This document shows, piece after piece, positions 39,112 to 42,124 of a stretch of 42,124 bases of DNA. The translations under genes were made by a program, and so were the position numbers. A model generated the notes under the pieces. It worked only from the letters and a program-made list of their open reading frames with translations. It ran no database searches and was not told where the DNA came from. The first letter of the stretch is position 1, and each line of letters begins with the position of its first letter. Origin of the DNA: a virus; the IMG/VR virus record IMGVR_UViG_3300031566_000120, positions 1 through 42,124 of that record; one strand, given 5' to 3'.

Positions 39112-39604
39112 CTTTAAGTGCCACTATGAGGACGACGGGTGTGTGCGCGAGTGCACTCCGATGTGCGAATACGTGAAAGACGGAGTCGGGCCGGAAGGGT
39201 GTGGGTACTCGGAGGCCGTGCCCAAGCCCAAGCCCGCAATCGTCTGCCTGTGCGGGTCGACGCGGTTCTGGGAGAAGTACCTCGAGGTCGGATGGGAACT
39301 CACGCTCCAGGGGAAGATCGTCTTCGCCGTGGGCGTCTGCAAGCACGCGGAGGACCACGGCGGCGAAGCGCTCGGACAGGACGTGGCGGACAGACTCGAC
39401 GAACTGCACAAGCGGAAGATCGACCTCTCGGATACGGTCTTCGTCCTCAACGTCGGCGGCTACATCGGCGAGAGCACACGGTCGGAAATCGAGTACGCAG
39501 AGAAAATAGGGAAGCCGGTGGAGTATCTTGAGCCCCTGGTCGGGCCTGATTCTGAATCTGTGAAATCTGCGAAATCTGCGGATAGAAAAGGAGGCGTATC
39601 TTGA
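39083..39604 (+). CDS. Nucleoside 2-deoxyribosyltransferase-like protein
   Basis: 173 aa from ATG 39083, with AGGAGG eight bases upstream. Motifs CLCGSTRFW (55-63), KIDLSDTVFVLNVGGYIGES (112-131) and the catalytic-type Glu in GGYIGESTRSEIEYA match nucleoside deoxyribosyltransferase/DUF4406-like proteins common in phages. They may act on nucleotide pools or signalling nucleotides. The N-terminal 45 residues are Cys-rich (C13, C20, C24, C28, C40), an added zinc-like part. The last ~17 residues are coded by a family A repeat (KSAKSADRKGG). Confidence 0.7.
   Translation: MAEVRTTEYDFKCHYEDDGCVRECTPMCEYVKDGVGPEGCGYSEAVPKPKPAIVCLCGSTRFWEKYLEVGWELTLQGKIVFAVGVCKHAEDHGGEALGQDVADRLDELHKRKIDLSDTVFVLNVGGYIGESTRSEIEYAEKIGKPVEYLEPLVGPDSESVKSAKSADRKGGVS
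39551..39590 (-). repeat. Family A repeat, reverse copy at gene end
   Basis: Right-arm orientation of family A (CTGTGAAATCTGCG, then AAATCTGCGGATAG), the last codons of the 39083 gene. It is the reverse complement of the pattern at 26728 and 36125. Confidence 0.8.
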
Positions 39605-40821
39605 AGACTCGATGGATTGCAAGGCTTGTCACTGCCGCCGTTGTAGGCGGCCTGCTTGGTTGGGGTTTTGCGGTCATCGTAAAGGGCGCCGTGTGCCCCC
39701 ACTGCGACCAGGAAATCGAAATCACGCTCTCGAAACCCGCGCAGCCGGAACCGCCGGAGCCGCCGGCGCCAGTAGTACCGCGCGAGTTCGTGCGGTACGT
39801 ATGGGGGGCGCATATCAACGGAGTGCCGGGCGGGTCGGGTCGGTTCGTCATCCTGTCCGCTGACCGACTGGCGCGGTTCAGGCCGGACTTCGTGATATGG
39901 AACTCCTGCGGGACGGCGGCGATGATTCGGGACGAATTGGAGGCGGGCGGGGGGAAATTCGGCGATGAGGCCACGTTCAACTACGCCCGCGACCACCTGG
40001 ACCTCGTGACGTCCGGCGCGTTCATGCGGGTGCATGGCGACCCGTACACGGCTGTCGATGTCGCCGCGCAGAAGTCCCGCTGGGACCGCTGTAACGTCAA
40101 GCACGTCGTCTACAACCCCGAATGGGACTGGACGCCAGGCCGTGCCGAGATGAAAGCATACGTCGGCCCCGATGTCGAGTTCATCTTGGGCAACGTCGGC
40201 TGGGGGCCCAATTATCCCAACCCGGAGTACGTTGCGAAACTCCGCGCCTCCGGCGACGCGCTCGAACACTACTACCGGGGCTACGGGCCGGGGCGGCACT
40301 GGTTGAATTTCAAATGGCGCTGCGCTTTTCTCGACGCGGTGTGTCGGCCGGTCGGAAAAAAGTATTACGTCGGCGTCCAGCCCTGGAACGACCAGGGTCT
40401 CGGCAGTAACCCGCTGGCCGAGTACACCGCGTCGCTGGGTATCGTAGCGCAACACGCCGACGGCATCCTCGGTTGGGGATGGGAGGATATGACCGACGAG
40501 CAGATAGACGCCTGGAACAACCAGCAGGCGTTGGCGAGGCCCGTCCCGACGCACTCGATAATCTTGATCGGCGACGAGCGCATCGACCCCGCGCTGTTCA
40601 GGGTCGCGCACTGGGCCGGGATAGAGTGCGAGGCAGTGCTTCCTGGTCAAGAACCGCGCCTGCCGGTGTTCGACCCGTTCCCACAGGAGGAACACGCGCG
40701 TAGGGCCATGATAGGGTACGTCAGCAACTTCCACAACGGCGTGGTGGACGCCGCCTGGGTCGAGGCCCACGAGAAGGAAATCGCGGCGGCGTGGCTGGGG
40801 GCGGGGGGAGTGGGGGCATGA
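39601..40821 (+). CDS. Membrane-anchored protein, possible TIM-barrel hydrolase
   Basis: 406 aa, TTG start with AAAGGAGG six bases upstream. A transmembrane anchor (residues ~8-27, RLVTAAVVGGLLGWGFAVIV), a zinc pair C32-C35 (VCPHCD), a Pro-rich hinge (PAQPEPPEPPAP), then a ~330-residue domain. Features such as YNPEWDWTPGRAEMKAYVGP, YYVGVQPWNDQGLGSN and DGILGWGWEDMTDEQIDAW look like a beta/alpha-barrel glycosidase-type domain with conserved acidic/aromatic residues. No family is certain. It would face outward. It might cut cell wall or exopolysaccharide, or be a superinfection factor. Confidence 0.6.
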   Translation: MKTRWIARLVTAAVVGGLLGWGFAVIVKGAVCPHCDQEIEITLSKPAQPEPPEPPAPVVPREFVRYVWGAHINGVPGGSGRFVILSADRLARFRPDFVIWNSCGTAAMIRDELEAGGGKFGDEATFNYARDHLDLVTSGAFMRVHGDPYTAVDVAAQKSRWDRCNVKHVVYNPEWDWTPGRAEMKAYVGPDVEFILGNVGWGPNYPNPEYVAKLRASGDALEHYYRGYGPGRHWLNFKWRCAFLDAVCRPVGKKYYVGVQPWNDQGLGSNPLAEYTASLGIVAQHADGILGWGWEDMTDEQIDAWNNQQALARPVPTHSIILIGDERIDPALFRVAHWAGIECEAVLPGQEPRLPVFDPFPQEEHARRAMIGYVSNFHNGVVDAAWVEAHEKEIAAAWLGAGGVGA

Positions 40822-40967
40822 TGTCACTACGCTTCGGACGGGTGGGGATATTTGTGGCATGGTTCGACTGCTGGGTTGGGGCGTACTACAACCAGGAAAA
40901 GCGGCGATTGTACCTGATGGTGCCGTTTGCAGGCGTCTGGATTGATTTCAAAGGGGCGGGGGCATGA
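40818..40967 (+). CDS. Small conserved phage protein
   Basis: 49 aa, ATG 40818 overlapping the previous stop (ATGA); its own stop overlaps the next start. Segments RFGRVGIFVAWFDCWVGAYY and RRLYLMVPFAGVW match a recurrent small phage protein pattern of unknown function (Trp/Tyr-rich, no membrane signal). Being below usual size limits it would be missed by many gene finders. Confidence 0.65.
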   Translation: MMSLRFGRVGIFVAWFDCWVGAYYNQEKRRLYLMVPFAGVWIDFKGAGA

Positions 40968-41296
40968 CTACCGACGAACTCAGCAAACTCGACGCGCAAG
41001 TCTGCAGGTTGTTGGGAATGGAAAAGCACAAACTCCCCTGCGGACGATGGGGGAGCTTCAGTGGCATCTTCCACCTTCGCGAGTGGCCGTCGCCGACGCG
41101 AAATGACGCGGACTTCGGGGAGGCCGTGCGGCTGGCCTACGGCCATGCAATAATACAACTGGGTGGCGACCACCTCAGTGCGGGCGTGTGGTGGGGTAGG
41201 CCCAGTCGCTTAAGCATGCCCTATGGAGAGAGCGATGAACCGGATGTTCAGATTGCCTTCTGTAAGGCAGTGGTCGCGGCAGGGGTGAAGCGGTGA
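40964..41296 (+). CDS. Small phage protein, ABA-sandwich-like
   Basis: 110 aa, ATG overlapping the previous stop. LREWPSPTRNDADFGEAVRL resembles the phage ABA-sandwich domain (DUF2591-like) proteins, which contain a P-T/S-D block before a helix. Cys at CRLLGMEKHKLPCGRWG could bind metal. Role unknown. The next GTG overlaps its stop. Confidence 0.5.
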   Translation: MTTDELSKLDAQVCRLLGMEKHKLPCGRWGSFSGIFHLREWPSPTRNDADFGEAVRLAYGHAIIQLGGDHLSAGVWWGRPSRLSMPYGESDEPDVQIAFCKAVVAAGVKR

Positions 41297-41571
41297 CGGG
41301 CCTTGACCGAATGCGCGAGGCTTGGGAGGCCATCGATTGGGCGCGGAAAGAGGTAGGCCTGGCGCTTGACCAATTCTGCCAGGACAAGGACGAATCGATG
41401 ATCGGGCCACTCGGCGAGATAGACCGTAGACTCGGGCTCGCCCTGGCTGCATGCAGAGCGCGTGTGAAGGCGGAGGAGGCCAAACTCGAGGCCGCGGACC
41501 TCGAGGTGCAATACAAGGCTTCAATATCGCCGCGTGTGGCGGACGGCGGAAAGGCGGGGGCAAGTGAGTGA
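41293..41571 (+). CDS. Small helical protein
   Basis: 92 aa, GTG start (GTGA overlap). Almost entirely helical, with heptad-like spacing (MREAWEAIDWARKEVGLALD, LAACRARVKAEEAKLEAADL). Possibly a coiled-coil partner; no motif recognised. Confidence 0.55.
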   Translation: MTGLDRMREAWEAIDWARKEVGLALDQFCQDKDESMIGPLGEIDRRLGLALAACRARVKAEEAKLEAADLEVQYKASISPRVADGGKAGASE

Positions 41572-41643
41572 ACTCAGGACATTGACGCGAATCGCGCACG
41601 GCGGGCGTGTGGTGAAACTGAAAGGGCCTCGGCGGGTGCGTGT

Positions 41644-41769
41644 ATGGGCGGCCGGGTGTGCGGTTGCACGGATGGCCATGCCTGCGCGGGCGGCTGCTAT
41701 TGGGTGGAACACAACCTGTGCTCGGAGTGCGGCGAGAAAGTTACCCGCCTGGGCGGGGTGAAATCGTAG
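41644..41769 (+). CDS. Very small zinc-knuckle protein
   Basis: 41 aa. VCGCTDGHACAGGCYWVEHN, then LCSECGEKV, gives seven Cys plus His in the same pattern as the 38902 protein (CGCT... GGCxW... LCxxC). Another frame, GTG 41564-41761, overlaps it and codes a basic peptide; part of it (VVKLKGPRRVRV) could be the original N-terminus before a frameshift, because related proteins begin with such a stretch. The Cys pattern makes this frame the convincing one. Confidence 0.7.
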   Translation: MGGRVCGCTDGHACAGGCYWVEHNLCSECGEKVTRLGGVKS

Positions 41770-41821
41770 GCGCAAGGTTGCAACGATCGAGGCGGAAACT
41801 GCAATAGAAAGCGAGGTCGGT

Positions 41822-42061
41822 GTGAAGAGAACGTGCATCGCATCGCGGGGGCTGAGGGCTGCGGCCAGGTGGTTTGCAAGAGTGAGCGGCGCCGAACGGG
41901 AGATCGCGGGGCGCGTCATACTCTCCGACATGGGGCTGGTCACTTGCCGCATCGCTGAGGCGGACGTGCGGATACTCGCTCACCAGGGCAACAGATATGG
42001 CGGATACTACGTGCTGGTCGACGGCCAGGCTACTTGTATGCGAATCATGGAGCCCAAATGA
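41822..42061 (+). CDS. Small hypothetical protein, last gene
   Basis: 79 aa, GTG start with GAGGT six bases upstream. A basic helical N-terminus (RGLRAAARWFARVSG), then beta strands (GRVILSDMGLVTCRIAEADV, GYYVLVDGQATCMRIME). No motif recognised. The 63 bases after it contain a run of nine C and then the terminal repeat, and no clear terminator, so transcription may continue into the terminase genes if the genome is circular. Confidence 0.55.
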   Translation: MKRTCIASRGLRAAARWFARVSGAEREIAGRVILSDMGLVTCRIAEADVRILAHQGNRYGGYYVLVDGQATCMRIMEPK

Positions 42062-42115
42062 GGCGTAAAAGCCCCCCCCCAGCGGGTCCTTCCGACGGAT
42101 TCTGCCCGAACCGAG

Positions 42116-42124
42116 GTTTATGAT
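42116..42124. repeat. Terminal 9-bp direct repeat, right copy
   Basis: GTTTATGAT, identical to bases 1-9. See the left copy: supports circularity or terminal redundancy, with the junction in the gap before the terminase genes. Confidence 0.5.

Noticed and set aside
39601-40821. Definite endolysin
   Set aside because: No recognisable lysozyme, amidase or peptidase motif; position is in the early module. Left as a hypothesis only.

Overview
The window reads as one complete, or nearly complete, genome of a temperate tailed phage, most likely a siphovirus infecting a GC-rich bacterium. Evidence for completeness: the first and last 9 bases are identical, terminase genes open the window, and the recombination site is an intact-looking attP (a tRNA 3' half beside an integrase) in the interior, not attL/attR at the ends. 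So this looks like an excised or virion genome, not an integrated prophage. The host cannot be named from sequence. The dispersed CGCAGATTA-type and CGCAAAG-type repeats resemble intergenic repeats of environmental bacterial chromosomes, but I cannot check this here.

Layout. (1) 83-22682, plus strand, is the virion module. It holds Nu1/GpA-like terminase, a zinc-ribbon protein, a gpW-like joining protein, a lambda-type portal, a protease/scaffold gene with a nested scaffold start, a decoration-like protein, a Mu gpT-like capsid protein, head-tail and tail completion proteins, a likely tail tube protein, a tail assembly chaperone with a -1 frameshift signal, a short tape measure, and several large tail or baseplate proteins. 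It ends with an LpxH-like metallophosphoesterase. (2) 22857-23393 is a lipoprotein gene and a strong terminator. (3) 23484-27740, plus strand, is an accessory module behind a candidate promoter. It holds an AAA+ clamp-loader-like ATPase, two small genes with twin hairpin leaders, a ParB-methyltransferase fusion, a radical SAM protein, an XRE regulator and a membrane-anchored PHP protein. (4) 27781-30910, minus strand, is the lysogeny module: integrase, attP, a zinc-binding protein and a CI-like repressor that appears to lack the autocleavage residues. (5) 31015-42061, plus strand, is the early module: Cro-like regulator, excisionase-like protein, a replication protein with an origin inside its own gene, many small overlapping genes, a long ParB-like protein, a nucleoside deoxyribosyltransferase-like protein and a membrane-anchored protein of unknown fold.

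The most interesting system is at 33474-34802. A putative replication initiator carries a clear FtsK/SpoIIIE gamma winged-helix domain. Its linker-coding DNA contains six GAGGGGCGTC iterons, one inverted to form a 27-bp palindrome, followed by an AT-rich stretch. This is laid out like lambda O/ori, but the likely DNA-binding domain is borrowed from a chromosome translocase. A second theme is a dispersed repeat family that sits at gene 3' ends and in several genes supplies the last codons.

The longest stretch without a protein gene is 28804-29230, which holds attP. No endolysin, CRISPR array, complete tRNA or insertion sequence was recognised.
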